64,000 bases of DNA, from contig MJGA01000046.1 in the NCBI GenBank assembly GCA_001910725.1, forward strand, positions 62,001-126,000, in the 5' to 3' direction. Shown here in pieces: positions 11,601 through 27,148 of the stretch. The notes beneath the pieces were generated by a model. It did no database searches. It saw only the letters and a program-made list of their open reading frames with translations, and had not been told where the DNA came from. Both the position numbers and the translations under genes were made by a program. Each line of letters begins with the position of its first letter. Within the stretch, counting starts at the first letter, position 1. Source of the stretch: Phanerodontia chrysosporium. Taxonomy: Eukaryota; Basidiomycota; Agaricomycetes; Polyporales; Phanerochaetaceae.

Positions 11601-11960
11601 ATACCGTGACTTCACGTCTGTGCGCGAACTCCGTGAGAATCTGCAGATGTGAAGGTTAGTGACGGTTCAGAAGTGGTGTGCAGCCAATCAACGAAGCTCC
11701 GTACCTCTTCGAGCCGAATTCGTGTGTTTCACTGCCGCTGGAAGGAAAAGAACCTATCGCCACATGGACCTGTATCCAATGAACTCAAAGATCTGCGCTC
11801 TTGGCATGCCGACGTACCAGAGAACATGTGATGCTATTTTCGATCCATAAGGCTTGCGCAGACCGGGTCAGCGCCGTAGCGGTGTGGTGAAAGGGTGTAG
11901 CTGAGCCCGCTATATAATACTGAGGCGCCACAGAGCTGATTTTCAAGAATTCACCTACGC

Positions 11961-14676
11961 TTGTCCTGGGCTACATCATCCATGAACACCATTCCTTGCG
12001 GCGGTCATGATAATAGCGGTGATGGTTGCATGACCATCTTTCCGAGGCTTCCGCAGCCCCCCGCAACCGACCCGCCTCTTTGCCATCGTTGTACAAAGCT
12101 CAGCGACCTGAGATTGTCTCAAGACGAGAGGGATAGGCTTTTGGTAAGCAACAATCACCATTTCGAACTATATTTCATGCCACTTACCTGATTGACATCG
12201 CATTTATCAGAGTACAGCTGTTCAGCAATGCTCCAGCTGCGGCATTTGTGGCACTAGAGTCACAGACCCGTGTGGTACCTGTAAGCGCAAGGGTGAGTGG
12301 GCTCCGTCATATGTAGAGTGTGCATCGCCGGGGCTGTACTTACACTGCCGCAGACTTCGAAGAATGCAACGTAGCGCCACAAGGGCAAGGCCTGACGCAA
12401 CAGCAGCCCTATGCTACCCAAGACAACCGTCTTCAGGTGCAGACACAACACCGGCTACGCATCTCGAGTCAGAGCAATAGCCAGGCTCATAGTCGCGCAA
12501 GTACTGACTCGGGGCCCCTTGATGATGTCAACGTTGGTGCAACAACATCTCTTGAGGAACTTACACGTCTCCGAAATGCTGGTCCACATCGTGCGGGAAC
12601 TACACATACCAACGCGCTAATCCTGTTTCACTTCCGTAGAAGTGATTCTCCGAAGACACTGGACACGAACCTTGGACAGCGTTTTCTCGCCTACCCAGAA
12701 ACTATGACTCTGTTAAGTACGCCTGCATAGTCAGCTTCAACTGGTGGGATCACGATTTGCTGATTGCCTCACCGTGTATCGTTGCAGGTCTCCAAGAAGC
12801 CATGGTAGAAGAGGCGCAGACTCCGTGGACATCAGTGGCCGCGCATCCTCAGCCTTTGCAGTTGTAAGTACCTCCCATGCACGTAGGCATGTCAGCGGCG
12901 TCTGATGCATGAACATACCTTACGGCAGATGCGATACCGAACTTCGCTGTTCCGGGAATATGGTCATTCCACAAGCAGACCACTTGCTGACTATACGGGA
13001 GTTTTATAAGAAGTATATCAATTCTGACATGTGCGACACGTACATTGTCGTCCCCAAGCCCTCTTCGGGTGCCTCTAGACGCAAGAATATTAGCCCAAGA
13101 AATCTAATATCCTTGACATTTGAGGTATTCATTCACGTTGCTAAGGTATGTGTATCGCCTGCATGAGCAAGTGTCCATGTCACATGCTTATAAAGATCCA
13201 TACCAGTACTATGAGCGCATGGAAGATCTCGACGACACGCTGCTCAAATCCAAAACCGGCAAACGACGTTGTACATCTGAGAATAGCGGCAGCAGCACGG
13301 GCCGAAGGTCCAAACGAATGAGAGGTGCGCCTACTATCAGGTCTCAGCAGTTGGCAAATACTGACCTTTGTCACGCCAACCACAGGGGCTCAGGTTCAGG
13401 GCGAGGGAAGGTTGCAGTCGATGTTTGAATCGTCGTTTGAGCGTTCTCGAAGTGCCAGTGGCGCCCAGAGGCCTGGATCACCATCTCGGTCTGGCGTCAG
13501 CGATGAATCTCTCACCGCAATCACCATCCACTTTACGCGGCTCACCTGCATAGTTGACAGAACATTGAAGCCATTGCTTGTTGAACACGACAAACCAGAA
13601 GAAGGAGTTCTGTCACTGCAGCCTCTCTATCTTTCTCCTATCAACCATGGAAGGTCGAAAGACGTCTATGCGGTGAGTGCATCTTTGAGTTGCATCTACC
13701 AAGCTGTGCACCTTGGCCATGGACTCACTGTGCACGCAGCTCTTTATTGGTAATGTTGAATATGTGGCAAAATCTCTACGTCCAGATGTCTTTCACGACT
13801 ATACTCCGGAGGCGTCCGAGGCTACACTCAAGGAGGAGCTGATTCGCTTGAAGACATTGTCCACTCTCGCGCAAGTGTTCTTGGAGAATGCTCGGAATCA
13901 CGGTACTTCAATCAGTGGTGCGTGCATTTCTTTCTCGTTCTCCCGGGGTGATTGCTTAAGTGATTGGGATGCAGACTTCAATGTCTCTGACGGCTTCATT
14001 ATCCGACTCGAAACTCCAAGCCTTGGCACAGAGCCAGCCAAGTCTACTTGTGGCACGGAGGGGCAGATCTCCCGTGCGTATCTAGTGGAGCCACGCCGTC
14101 TAACCACCGAAGTGCGCAAATTTTCCGGTACCTTGAACAGTGGTTCGTGCCAGTCCGACCTTCTGTCTGCAACCATGGCGGCGTTCGAGCACTGGGTTGC
14201 AGAGCACACGGCCTGCAAGTATCTACTCGCTGATTTGCAAGGTTAGCATATTCGAATAAGCAGTACCATGAAGAGCCCGGTGACGAGCCTCATAATTTTT
14301 GAGCAGGCTCTGTCGGGAGGGGGTTTACTGCAGGGAAGATGGTCCCAACAATGATCCTCTTCGATCCGATGTCTCATACTCCATTGAAGTACGTGTTTTT
14401 CTGTCTACTGGAGCCACGACACATGGTGATTTACCAATATTCAGGAACTCGGGACTGGGAGACTACGGAGTCGATGGCATGCGCGCAATTCTGGAAGGAC
14501 ACCACTGTAGCCTTCTGTGCCGCACCATGAATCTCGTTGCCAAGGACAGACTATGCCGCGAAGTTGATGCCGTCGCCGCTGAGCTGCCCCATTACCGCGG
14601 ACAACCTCATGCTTCACCGGACTCTCCTCTCTTCGATACAGCTGACTCGGAGCCTGAGACAGGCAACCAGGAGTAG
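11961..14676 (+). CDS. Alpha-type (MHCK/eEF2K-like) protein kinase with N-terminal Cys-rich region
   Basis: Many-exon gene. The start is 11961 or the in-frame Met at 11982. The N-terminus has Cys pairs (PLCHRC, QCSSCGICG, DPCGTCKRK, FEEC) like the zinc-ribbon-type heads of agaricomycete alpha-kinases, then a low-complexity Gln/Ser linker and a basic stretch (SKTGKRRC, GRRSKRMRG). The C-terminal kinase shows the alpha-kinase signatures: FIIRLETP, AYLVEPRR, VRKFSGTLNSG, ATMAAFEHWVAEHT, LLADLQG (split by an intron after the Q codon), MILFDPMSHTPL, NSGLGDYGVDG and GHHCSLLCRTMNL. These correspond to the ADLQG catalytic loop, the DP..HT segment, and the glycine-rich and HxCNxxC-like zinc-binding tail. 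The frame stays open with short introns, so the kinase may be functional. It sits inside the TIR element, so it is either cargo or an element gene. Confidence 0.8.
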
Positions 14677-14789
14677 GACATTGATTGAATTGGCCACAGC
14701 ATGCATTTCCTCATCTAGATTCATATAGTACAACTTGTTTAATGGCGAATACTATCGTAACTCCTCAATGATAACTTTGCAAGCTAGTC

Positions 14790-14940
14790 CAAGTCAGCGT
14801 TCCTCTCGAACTCCTTGACCGTGCGCTCGGTGTCCTTGTCGAAAAGACCAGAGGACGCCCTCGGGGGCGGGGAATACCGGCAACGTTGAAGTCACCAAGG
14901 AGCATGTTGTCGCGGACGAGCTCACGGACACCCTGTAGTA
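14790..14940 (-). pseudogene. mtHsp70 (SSC1-like) substrate-binding-domain fragment
   Basis: The minus strand encodes [25 protein letters not shown], matching the substrate-binding domain of mitochondrial Hsp70 (family pattern QGERELVRDNKLxGNFxLxGIPPAP). It abuts the end of the Prp8 fragment directly and is the downstream piece of the Hsp70 seen at 18919-19400. After the GIPAP-like motif the reading frame no longer resembles Hsp70. Confidence 0.75.
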
Positions 14941-18918
<3,978 letters not shown>

Positions 18919-19400
18919 CACCACCACCAAGATGGTAGACGGCGATGACGGAGATATCTGCGCGGCCAAGACCGTACAGGAGAGCAGCGGCTGTCGGCTC
19001 GTTGGTGGCATGGAAGACTTCAAGACCGATAATCTGGCCGGCGTTCTCAGTTGCCTGTCGCTGAGCATCGTTGAAGTATGCCGGGATGGTGATGGTAGCA
19101 TGGCTGAGCAGCGTGCATTAGGCACAAAATCCACATGCTTTGCGCGAGACCTGCTTACTTGAACTTCTTATTATTGAGGAACTGCTCAGCAGTTTCCTTC
19201 ATCTTAGGCAGAACCTTCGAGGACAGCTTCTCAGGGAACTTATTTAGTGTCAGAAATAGCTCATGATCACACGCTTTGAGGAGGTACTCACGAAAACCTG
19301 CCACTCTCTACCGTTGTCGACATTGATAGCTCGCTGGCCATCCAGCTTTGAGACAACGCGAACGACTAATGCTTCAAAACATCCTGCACCCCTTGGCCGT
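18919..19400 (-). pseudogene. mtHsp70 (SSC1-like) nucleotide-binding-domain fragment
   Basis: Minus-strand exons encode FPEKLSSKVLPKMKETAEQFLNNKKFK, then, after an intron, [43 protein letters not shown] and [11 protein letters not shown]. These are the Hsp70 ATPase-domain blocks, of the mitochondrial type. In functional Hsp70 the last block is VYDLGGGTFD; here the Asp is replaced by His and the sequence switches to Prp8 right after GGG, near 18919. Upstream similarity fades near 19400. Together with 14790-14940 it forms an Hsp70 gene fragment whose middle has been replaced by Prp8. Confidence 0.85.
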
Positions 19401-19861
19401 GGCCCCGCAGCTGAAGAGATGCTTGAAGTCGAGGCTGGGTTCGTCGGATTCACGACAGCGTGAATGAGAGTCGACCGGGCAGCTAAACAAGAAGATAGGC
19501 GACGGAGGCGGCGGCGGGGGCGGCGACAGGGGCGGCGACGGTTAAATAACACGGGGAACGCAGCAAGAGAATGAGGGATGGGCGGGCGACCGTAAGGAGG
19601 GTTTGAATGTGAAGATGACCCCTTCCGGCTCTAGAACGACCCTGCCCAAAGGGCAGGATTGTTCGTCATTACTCTGACCCGGCTTGCATTGCAAGCGCGA
19701 TTGGAGTCTATGTGACGAAACTAGAGACGTCGGAGCCATCATTCTGCTAGAGTGTGTTGCAAACGAGCAGGCGTGCGCAAGATGCGAGGCCTGACGCCAC
19801 AATCACGTGGCTCCATCCACTAAGCGCTGGCGCTTGGTTGCCATCAGTTCGTGATTTCATC
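19401..19861. other. Right subterminal region of the element
   Basis: About 460 bp between the Hsp70 fragment and the right terminal repeat. It contains a purine-rich GGCGG run near 19500-19535 and the subterminal CAAGCGCC (on the minus strand). I see no gene. Confidence 0.4.
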
Positions 19862-19883
19862 CATGGCCTTCCCGCCTACCGTA
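19862..19883 (-). repeat. Right terminal inverted repeat
   Basis: 22 bp, perfect complement of 8285-8306; begins CATGGCC and ends CCTACCGTA on the + strand. Confidence 0.85.
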
Positions 19884-19890
19884 CCCTGGG
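19884..19890. repeat. 7-bp target-site duplication, right
   Basis: CCCTGGG, identical and in the same orientation as 8278-8284, directly outside the right terminal repeat. Confidence 0.8.
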
Positions 19891-20212
19891 CCTCCTCGCC
19901 CGACGCGTCTGCGCCGAGCCCGGGGAACGCGAGCGCGATGAACACGCCCCAGATCCCGCCGAACCGCGTTGCATCCTCGAATACCTTGCGCACGCTTGCC
20001 GGGTCGTCGAGGTCTGCGGTGGCAAGGCTGATGTTCGCGCCTATCGCGGCGAGCTTGCGTGCCGCCGGCGCAGTTGCGTCGCGGGTGAGGGCGAGGAGGT
20101 GGAATGCGGGCTCGGTGTGAGAGTCGGGAGCGGTGGCGGCGGTGGCGGCGCGGATGAGTGCGCTGCCCTGCTTGCCCGTCGCGCCGACGACGAGGAGCGT
20201 GCGGGGAGCCAT
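19884..20212 (-). pseudogene. NmrA-like gene, copy 2, first exon (5' portion)
   Basis: The minus strand encodes MAPRTLLVVGATGKQGSALIRA, FHLLALTRDATAPAARKLA, GGIWGVFIALAFPGLGAD and ends GEEAQG, where it runs into the right end of the element. It is the exact equivalent of exon 1 of the intact copy 3 (which ends GEEAHGK). The missing last codons are at 8278-8284 and onward. The start was set by homology with copies 1 and 3; an upstream in-frame Met exists at 20227. Confidence 0.88.
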
Positions 20213-21152
20213 GGGGTGTAGGTGCATCCTGTCCCCGGGCCTCGTCTCGCTTTTAGCATGTCCAGTCGCCTCGGAAGTTCGGTGACGTCGGCCACGGACG
20301 TGGGTATCCCGGAAGCTTCACGCGAGCCTCGGAAACGTGTGTTCACGAAGTCCGAAGGCTATATTAAGCAGGTACGTCGGAGCCCGGTCTGACCACTATG
20401 CCCGAACTGCGTGGGAGAAACGTCGTGGAAGACGCATGAGCTGTCTCGAGCATCTAATGGGGATGCTTGTTGCACGTCGAGCGCCGGTTATCGCAGGTGC
20501 CTATTATACGCGTACAGCAGTCCCGTGGCTTCCTTGTCGGTCGTAGAGTCCGTATCGTTTCTCAAAACCAAAGTGTTGTTGCTCACCCTTTACAAGTCGC
20601 TGTTTCTAGACTCGAATATTCTGTTGGAGATGGACATAGGCGATAAGTAGCCTCAGTTAGAGCATTGACCCTGTCTTGCAGGTCTCAAAAGAGAACTGTT
20701 TGCTGATACAGAAGGCTAAGGCAGCTCCTTATGCAGTGTTTCCTCTCTCACAGATGGCAACTCATTCAACTGCAGCACTTATGTAAGACCTCCGTCCGTG
20801 AATATCGCTCCTGGCTCAACAGGATTTATACTACGTTTGATGCAGGTTACACAGTAATGTATTATACAACCATCCCCCCCTGCGTGACGCAGACTCCGAT
20901 TATCGCACCACGAAATATACAATACATGCTGTACCACCCGCAACAATGATTCACAGAAATAATGCTTTATTCTTCTCTCAACCTCAGTCATGTGCCTCAT
21001 TCACATACTTCCCGAGTTCAGACGAGTTGCGAATGCGCAGTCATCGATTGGAAGGAATAGAAGGTAGAAGCAACCGCGACGCAACTTTCAGGCCTCCCTC
21101 ATGGCCACAGAATACGATCTGCACCTAGAGCATGCCGCGCAATTGACACGCG
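20213..21152. other. Intergenic region between NmrA copies 2 and 3
   Basis: About 940 bp. Nothing recognisable; AT-rich in 20560-20960. It would hold the promoter of the interrupted copy 2 (minus strand). Confidence 0.4.
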
Positions 21153-22374
21153 TCAAAGATTGCCTCGAATTAGGCGAGAGAATGATACGCCGTTCCAGCC
21201 CGCGGCCTGCTCCGCAGTGGGGTCGTGTTCCTTTGCCCAGGCTTCAAAGGTATGCATCCCTGGATAGATCTCTCTGCACCGTGCTACGCGTGCCTCCCAG
21301 TCCTGGTCGTATGTGATCCGATCTGCGTTCATGTTTTCTAGTATCTGTGCGCTGGTGCAATGCCTGGGTCAGCACCTTACGCAACCGGAGAAAGACACCG
21401 CATACTCACACCGTGCGTGTACCCTTGTTCATTGCGGTGACTCCTCGCGCTAGCAGGTCTGGTATGGCGGGCATCGCACGCCCGGTCCCGCGGGCGTACG
21501 CGTCCTCGATTCCCTTGATCGTCAGGATGTCACTGACGATCACGATAACCTGCCCTGCGTAGACTTCTGGAGAGCTCATGACCGCAAATGCGATGTTGCC
21601 GATGTCATCGACGGTCTATGAAGGGCTCGATAAACACATCCGCTCAATGAGGTCAAGGCGGTACATACTGTCAGCTGGATCTTGGTGTCTGCCTTCACTC
21701 CCACCCGCACCACAGAGAACGTGATGCGGCCAATCGTACCCTCAAAGTTCTCCATGAAGAAGACCGGTTGCAGGATCCTAGCGTGTCTGGTATCAGCAAT
21801 AGCGCGAGGCAGCCAAACTCTAGACTTACGTCCAGCGCAGGTTCTGCTTCGCCTGTATGTGCTTTTCGATGTTGACCTTGGCTAGATGGCTTAGAGTCGC
21901 AGTCTCGTCGCGCGATTCGTGTCCGCGCGCAGAAGACGAGTAGATGAGGTGCTGCACCCCGTACTCGCTCGCGAGGTCGATTATGAGCTAGTCCGCGCCT
22001 GCGTCTCAGCACCAGGTCTCCAAAACCGACACAAACACGCTACTCACCTTCCCGTGCGCCTCCTCGCCCGACGCATCGGCCCCAAGCCCGGGGAACGCAA
22101 GCGCGAAGAACACGCCCCATATGCCACCTCCCGGCACAGCACGGGCGTCGTCGAACACCCTGCGCACGCTGGCGGGGCCGTCTAGGTCTGCCACCGCGAG
22201 GCCGACGTTCGCGCCGGCCGCCGCGAGCCTGCGCGCAGCAGGGGACTTCGGATCGCGCGTGAGTGCGATGAGCCGGAACCCGTCAGACTCGGTCTCGTTG
22301 CTCGCGGCCGCGCGGATGAATGCGCTGCCCTGCTTTCCGGTCGCGCCCACGACGAGGATCTTGCGGGGGCCCAT
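21153..22374 (-). CDS. NmrA-like NAD(P)-binding protein, copy 3 (intact)
   Basis: Five-exon gene parallel to copies 1 and 2. Exon 1 (22374-22048) starts MGPRKILVVGATGKQGSAF and ends GLGADASGEEAHGK before GTGAGTA. Exon 2 from about 21987 gives LIIDLASEYGVQHLIYSS; then FFMENFEGTIGRITFSVVR; DIGNIAFAVMSSPEVYAG; and the C-terminus DRITYDQDWEARVARCREIYPGMHTFEAWA with GWNGVSFSRLIRGNL. Predicted dinucleotide-binding reductase or redox sensor in the cytosol. It is the best template for reading where the element struck copy 2. Confidence 0.87.
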
Positions 22375-22687
22375 GGCGGTTGCGTCTGCCCCGCGGTTTG
22401 CCGCTCCATTATAAAGAGTGATGGCGCCCTGCACGCTGCCGAGACGCGTGCTGCCGAGCTAATCGTCTTGGCGACGATAGCGACAATCGACCTGATTTTC
22501 TACAGGGGTGACTCCGTGTTTGCGGTGGATGCCCACTTCGCGTTGCAGGGACATGAACAGCCTACGCAATAAAGCCTAGGTCCCGATAACGTCTATTTCA
22601 GGGTCGATGGACCATAAATACATATGAGCGTATGCGCGGTGAGCCGTGAACTGCAGTGGTATACGTGCTGGAAGGATGGGAATCATC

Positions 22688-23536
22688 TCACTCGTACTCT
22701 GCGTACGGCGGTGGCATCGTACTCGAGCTCTGCATCGAGCGCGCAGAGCGAAACGTCCTTGCGGTCTGCGTGCTCTCACGCACTTCAGCGAGCCTGACGC
22801 CATCGTCCGTGGCATGTCGCTCGCCCTGCCTCGCCTCACTGTTCCGGACCGCCTGAGCCTGAGCCTCCCGCAACGCGGCACGCCTCCCGCGGCGCTGGGA
22901 TCGTACGGTACGCGCATACTTCTCAAACACAGCGCGGACCTCGAGGACGTGCGGCGGCTGCGGCGGCATCGACGGTACCGGAGCAGGGTCCGCGAAAGGA
23001 GCGTCGTCGTCGTAGACGGCAACGTGGCTCGACGAGCTCGGCAGCAGTGTGCTCGTCACACGAGACGCGGTGCCTTCGGGTGTGTACGCCTTCTCGTCGT
23101 TGTCACTTTTCTCGTTTCCATCCGATCTTGAGGGTGGTCGTTCGTCTGCGTCTGAACGCGGGACGGCGGCGTACCCGAGCGTCGCAGGCGTTGTTGGATT
23201 GTTGTTACGGACCTGTGCCGGTGAGTACTTGTATGGCTCTCGAGAGGCGTCAGCTCGCGCTACATCGACTAGACTGATATCGCAACTCACCAACTCTGCG
23301 ACTTAGAGAGTCGGGACTCTGTGCACGTCTCTGGCGGATGCGCCTCCATTGATATGCTACAGCGATACAGACGATGCCTGCGACGCCAGCCGCCACCATG
23401 ATGATGGGCACAGTCATGGGCACGCCTGACGAGTCAACCTAATGATCGTCAGCCAGACATGCCACCAGAGTTGGTAAGTACTTACATTCGTGTCTTCGGT
23501 GTTTTGTGAGGCGACGCAATATTGGACGCACGGCAT
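22688..23536 (-). CDS. Small single-pass membrane protein with acidic/Ser/Pro-rich tail
   Basis: Short first exon MPCVQYCVASQNTEDTN (donor about 23486), then VDSSGVPMTVP, followed by one transmembrane helix (IIMVAAGVAGIVCIAVAY) and a basic stop-transfer segment QWRRIRQRR. The last exon (about 23218-22688) is hydrophilic: many Ser/Pro/Asp (DDDAPFADPAPVPSMPPQPP), a coiled basic part (FEKYARTVRSQRRGRRAALREAQAQ) and the end STMPPPYAEYE, a PPxY-like tail. This layout is common for basidiomycete single-pass surface or sensor-like proteins; no family recognised. The exact join of exons 2 and 3 (near 23295/23218) could not be fixed in frame, and a longer N-terminus with a signal peptide upstream is possible. 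Confidence 0.5.
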
Positions 23537-23856
23537 AGCTTGAATTGCAACTTAGTACGCTGGGGGAAGACAGGGTGTGGCAAGACGAGGAAAAACATTT
23601 ATATGAGTGGAACATCAATGACGGTTACCACCTGCAAGTCTAGTCGCAGCAATCTACTAGAGAAATCACTTATACCTTGAGAACGCGATGACACAGCTGG
23701 TTGATGAAGATGGATAACTTAGCCATCTCCACCTCGTCCATCTCGAACTTCGATCCACGCACATGGGCGCAATCATCCATCGTTGACACAAAAACCATGC
23801 TCCATTAGTATAAAATAGTCCCTACCCAAGAATCCCCGGCACAACCCACGCGGTCC

Positions 23857-26698
23857 TCACAACTCGCCCTGCTCCAGGCTCCGCGCAAAGCGCATGAGCA
23901 GCCATGCCCAGAGTGCAAGGACGACAGCTGCGACGGCGGCGACAGTGCTTCCCCAGTCGCTCCAGAAATCGTTCACGAAGAAAGCGGCCTTGAGCCGCGG
24001 CGCGAGCGCGACACGGATGCGATGGACAGTGCCGGGCACGGCGCGCGGGATACGCACGTATAGGGTCTGGTGCGCCTCGTCGTACTCGGCAGTGGCGCCG
24101 TCCGGCAGACCCTGTACGTTCACGTTGCTGCCGTGCGCCAGGAACGAGGGAACGAAGATCTCGGTCACGTCGGACGTCAGGGGTGGGTGTCCTGTGCGCG
24201 GCGGGTCGTGCACAGAAGGCTGTCCAGATGGTGCAGGCGTGTCTGCGCCGTTGGGAACCACCCACTCGAACGTGAACTCGCCCGTGTTGACTTCGTACTC
24301 GAAGCGCAGGGGGATGCCGGCAGTCTTGGCAGGGTACGGACGGACGACGCTGCGCAGGATGCGGCCTCCGTTGTCGAGAGTCGGGGAGACTTGGTCATAG
24401 TCGAGCAATGACGACGGTAGCGCACGGCGCTGGCTGAACCAAGAGAAGTTCTCGCCGTTCCAGTCATCGCCTTTCCGGTCATCATTGTCCGGATTGTAGT
24501 TCCAGAGGCTATCGGCAGCGCTTCAGCAGCGTAGATGCGGAAAGCTGATAAATGCACGTACGTGAATCCAAGCAGATTGCGCTCCAGTGCGCACATCATG
24601 GCATCGAACATCCGCAGCTGCCACGTGAAGTCCTCGGACCTGAAGGCTTCGCCACCACTGCGTGCATGTGAGAAGCAATACCAGATCTGAGTGGGTACAT
24701 GCATACTTCATATCCATAGGTATGCCGCACTCTCCAATGACCACTGGCCTCTCGCCCAGCGAACGATATGCTTCTTGAGCAATGTTCCGCATCTGCAGCG
24801 TGTAGTTCTCGCGTGCACCTTGCTGACCCCAGTAGAGCGCCTTGAGGAGGAACATTCCCTGTACAAGGTGTCAATTTCGAGCAGCTGACGATGCGAAAGA
24901 GACGTACACGCGACAGTCCTTGCACGTTTACGGAGAAGTCGCCAAAGCCCTTTGTGAAGAGCGCATTGAGGTCATACCAATGGGGCGCGTACACCATGTT
25001 CTTGGGTTGGTGCTCCGGCGTCCAAGATGCCGGACAGAACTATCGCAATGTGAGCCGAGAGGTGCGGCATTGCATAGCGCGGACACGTACCTCATTCGGG
25101 ATAGGCTCGACAAAGATCATCTTATCTGGGCTCGACGTTGACTGCACAAGGTGCGCCCACTTCTCCAAGAAGGGGAAGTAGTAATCAGTGTACCAGTCGA
25201 TCTGCAGTATACCTGCTCAATATCGGCGAAGCTGCAATAGTTTGTACGCCCTACCGTCTTGTTCGTCATCGGATGTCTCTTGAAGTAGTTCTCCCGCAAG
25301 ACAATACCCTCTTTCTTGCTACGATCCCAGCCCCAAACGCCGTGCATCTCCCAGATGCACTGTCCGCCTGTAGGCCCATCGTCACGCCAGACCTTCCGTC
25401 CAGCCTTGTTCAGGACTACCTTGGAAGTGCGACGCGTGGGCACGGGGAACGAGCGTGTCCAGACCCCAACCTCCGTCGGGTGACCAGCACCCAGCGTGAA
25501 AGATTGTAATGGGCTCGCTATATGCGCGTCAGACACGTCACAAACAGAGATAGACGACACTACGCACGCACGGGCCCGAGGTGAAGATCGGTGTTGTAAT
25601 CGAAGCCATGCATCGATTGCAGCTCTACGTATCCTCTATGTGGTTCGTTCATGATCTTGTAGAGAGTCAGACACGGCCAGACTAGGACACCACGCTCCTC
25701 ACCTCGAAGCCGATCACACCCTCAAGGTCGCCCACGGTCTTGACAAGTATCTCCCATGAGTTCAGGAATGAACTCTGTAGGAACTGCTGAATTGAGACTT
25801 CTGTGCCATGCGCATCCTTCACTCGAAGCTTTGGCGCGAAGGTATCTCCCGCCCAGAAACACGTCCTAGGCAAGGTCTTCAGAATCCCGGCCTCCAGCGA
25901 ACACAGTGACACCTACGCCATAGTGGCAGCAGCGAGCTTCTGGTAGCCACATGGCCAGAGGCCGCGCTCCTCCTCGACGTGTCCGCCACCTTTAACACCC
26001 TTCAGCCAGGCCGCGCCGGTCTCCTCGAGAGCATCAAGATCAAAGCCCGTTGCCGTGAGTGTCCACGCGGGGGCGCCAGAGCCTCCGGAGTATCGTGACC
26101 AGACGTCTTGGTGCATCGAGACGAAGGCAACAATGCCATATTGAGGGAGAAGCGAAAGGAGTGCACGGATGTATGCGAGGTATTCCATGTCGTATTGGCC
26201 TCTGTGTGGCTATGAGACATAAGAACACTGACAAGACACGGAAGCACTCACGGTCCTTCATGCTCTATTGCTTCCCAGGTAACGAGGAAGCGGACTGCGC
26301 CAGACGGTCAGGCATACTCAATAAATTTAGCACAAGATACGCACTGAAGGTAAAGCCCCATCTACGGAGGCGAGACAGATGCTCATGTGCCTGCTCCAAG
26401 GGAAATGGCCGGTTCACAAAGGTGACAGCTTCATGGTTGGCAGGGAACGTCCCGTGATCGTCGTTCGCTGGCCTTTCACGTGTGTTAGCGGCAGGTCAAG
26501 GGACGTATAAATCGCGTACGTTTTGCAGTTTCCTGCTAGGTTCACCCCGCGCAGGCTGCATACCCTGCCGAAAGCGTCTACGAAATGACGGCCGTGGATA
26601 GATAGCTTGCCTCCGGTCGCGACGCCTGACCAACTATGAGCGAAGGGCTCATCTTTAGATGGCGGTATGAGTGCCTGTTGGGCAGGCTGCAGATGCAC
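23857..26698 (-). CDS. GH5 (subfamily 12-like) steryl-beta-glucosidase / endoglycoceramidase-related hydrolase
   Basis: Multi-exon glycoside hydrolase of clan A. N-terminal blocks: LSIHGRHFVDAFGRVCSLRGVNLAGNCK, RRWGFTFSRFLVTWEAIEHEGPGQYD, YGIVAFVSMHQDVWSRYSGG. The acid/base Glu is in GFEVMNEPHRGY and the nucleophile Glu in VVIGECGIPMD. A C-terminal GH5 beta-sandwich starts near RPYPAKTAGIP. The protein ends with one hydrophobic helix (VAAVAAVVLALWAWLLM) followed by RFARSLEQGEL, so it is probably tail-anchored. The motif set and length match fungal EGCrP2/Sgl1-type enzymes that cleave ergosteryl-glucoside, rather than secreted cellulases; there is no signal peptide. Start is the first Met of the open N-terminal exon. 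It shares a 450-bp divergent upstream region with the nucleotidyltransferase gene. Confidence 0.87.
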
Positions 26699-27148
26699 GG
26701 GTCAGGGCAGAACGTGTTTGTAGAGAGCGTGGAACACACCACGACCGCTGGCGACCGTTCGCCATCCACAATTATGAACGATCCATCCGAAAGCGTAGGA
26801 GACTCGATAGCAGATCCTTCCATAAAGCGGTTACAGAGATTCCAAGATGTGAAAGTACGTTCTGTGAGTGAGATCCAGCAGAAAGGTGGGAATAGTCTAA
26901 AGGGTGTACGTGAACGAGCTGCAGCTCGGTGTAACTAACAGGTGTCAGCAACAATGACAGTAAGCCGGGAGGTAAATGGTAAGTTCCCCAGGTTTACGTA
27001 GGCGTCAAGTGAGTAAGTTCTAGTAAGTAGGATTTCTTATCCATGTAAGTCACCGCTAAGTCACGTTCTATGGACAGGACGTCTGAGTTAGCTTGACCTC
27101 CGACCTCATCCACCGCCCTCCAGCCACTCCCCGTCGCCTCTCAGGGAC
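26699..27148. other. Divergent intergenic region
   Basis: About 450 bp between two divergently transcribed genes, so it probably contains both promoters. GTAAGT/TAAGT-like words recur around 26990-27060. No clear TATA element was seen. Confidence 0.4.
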
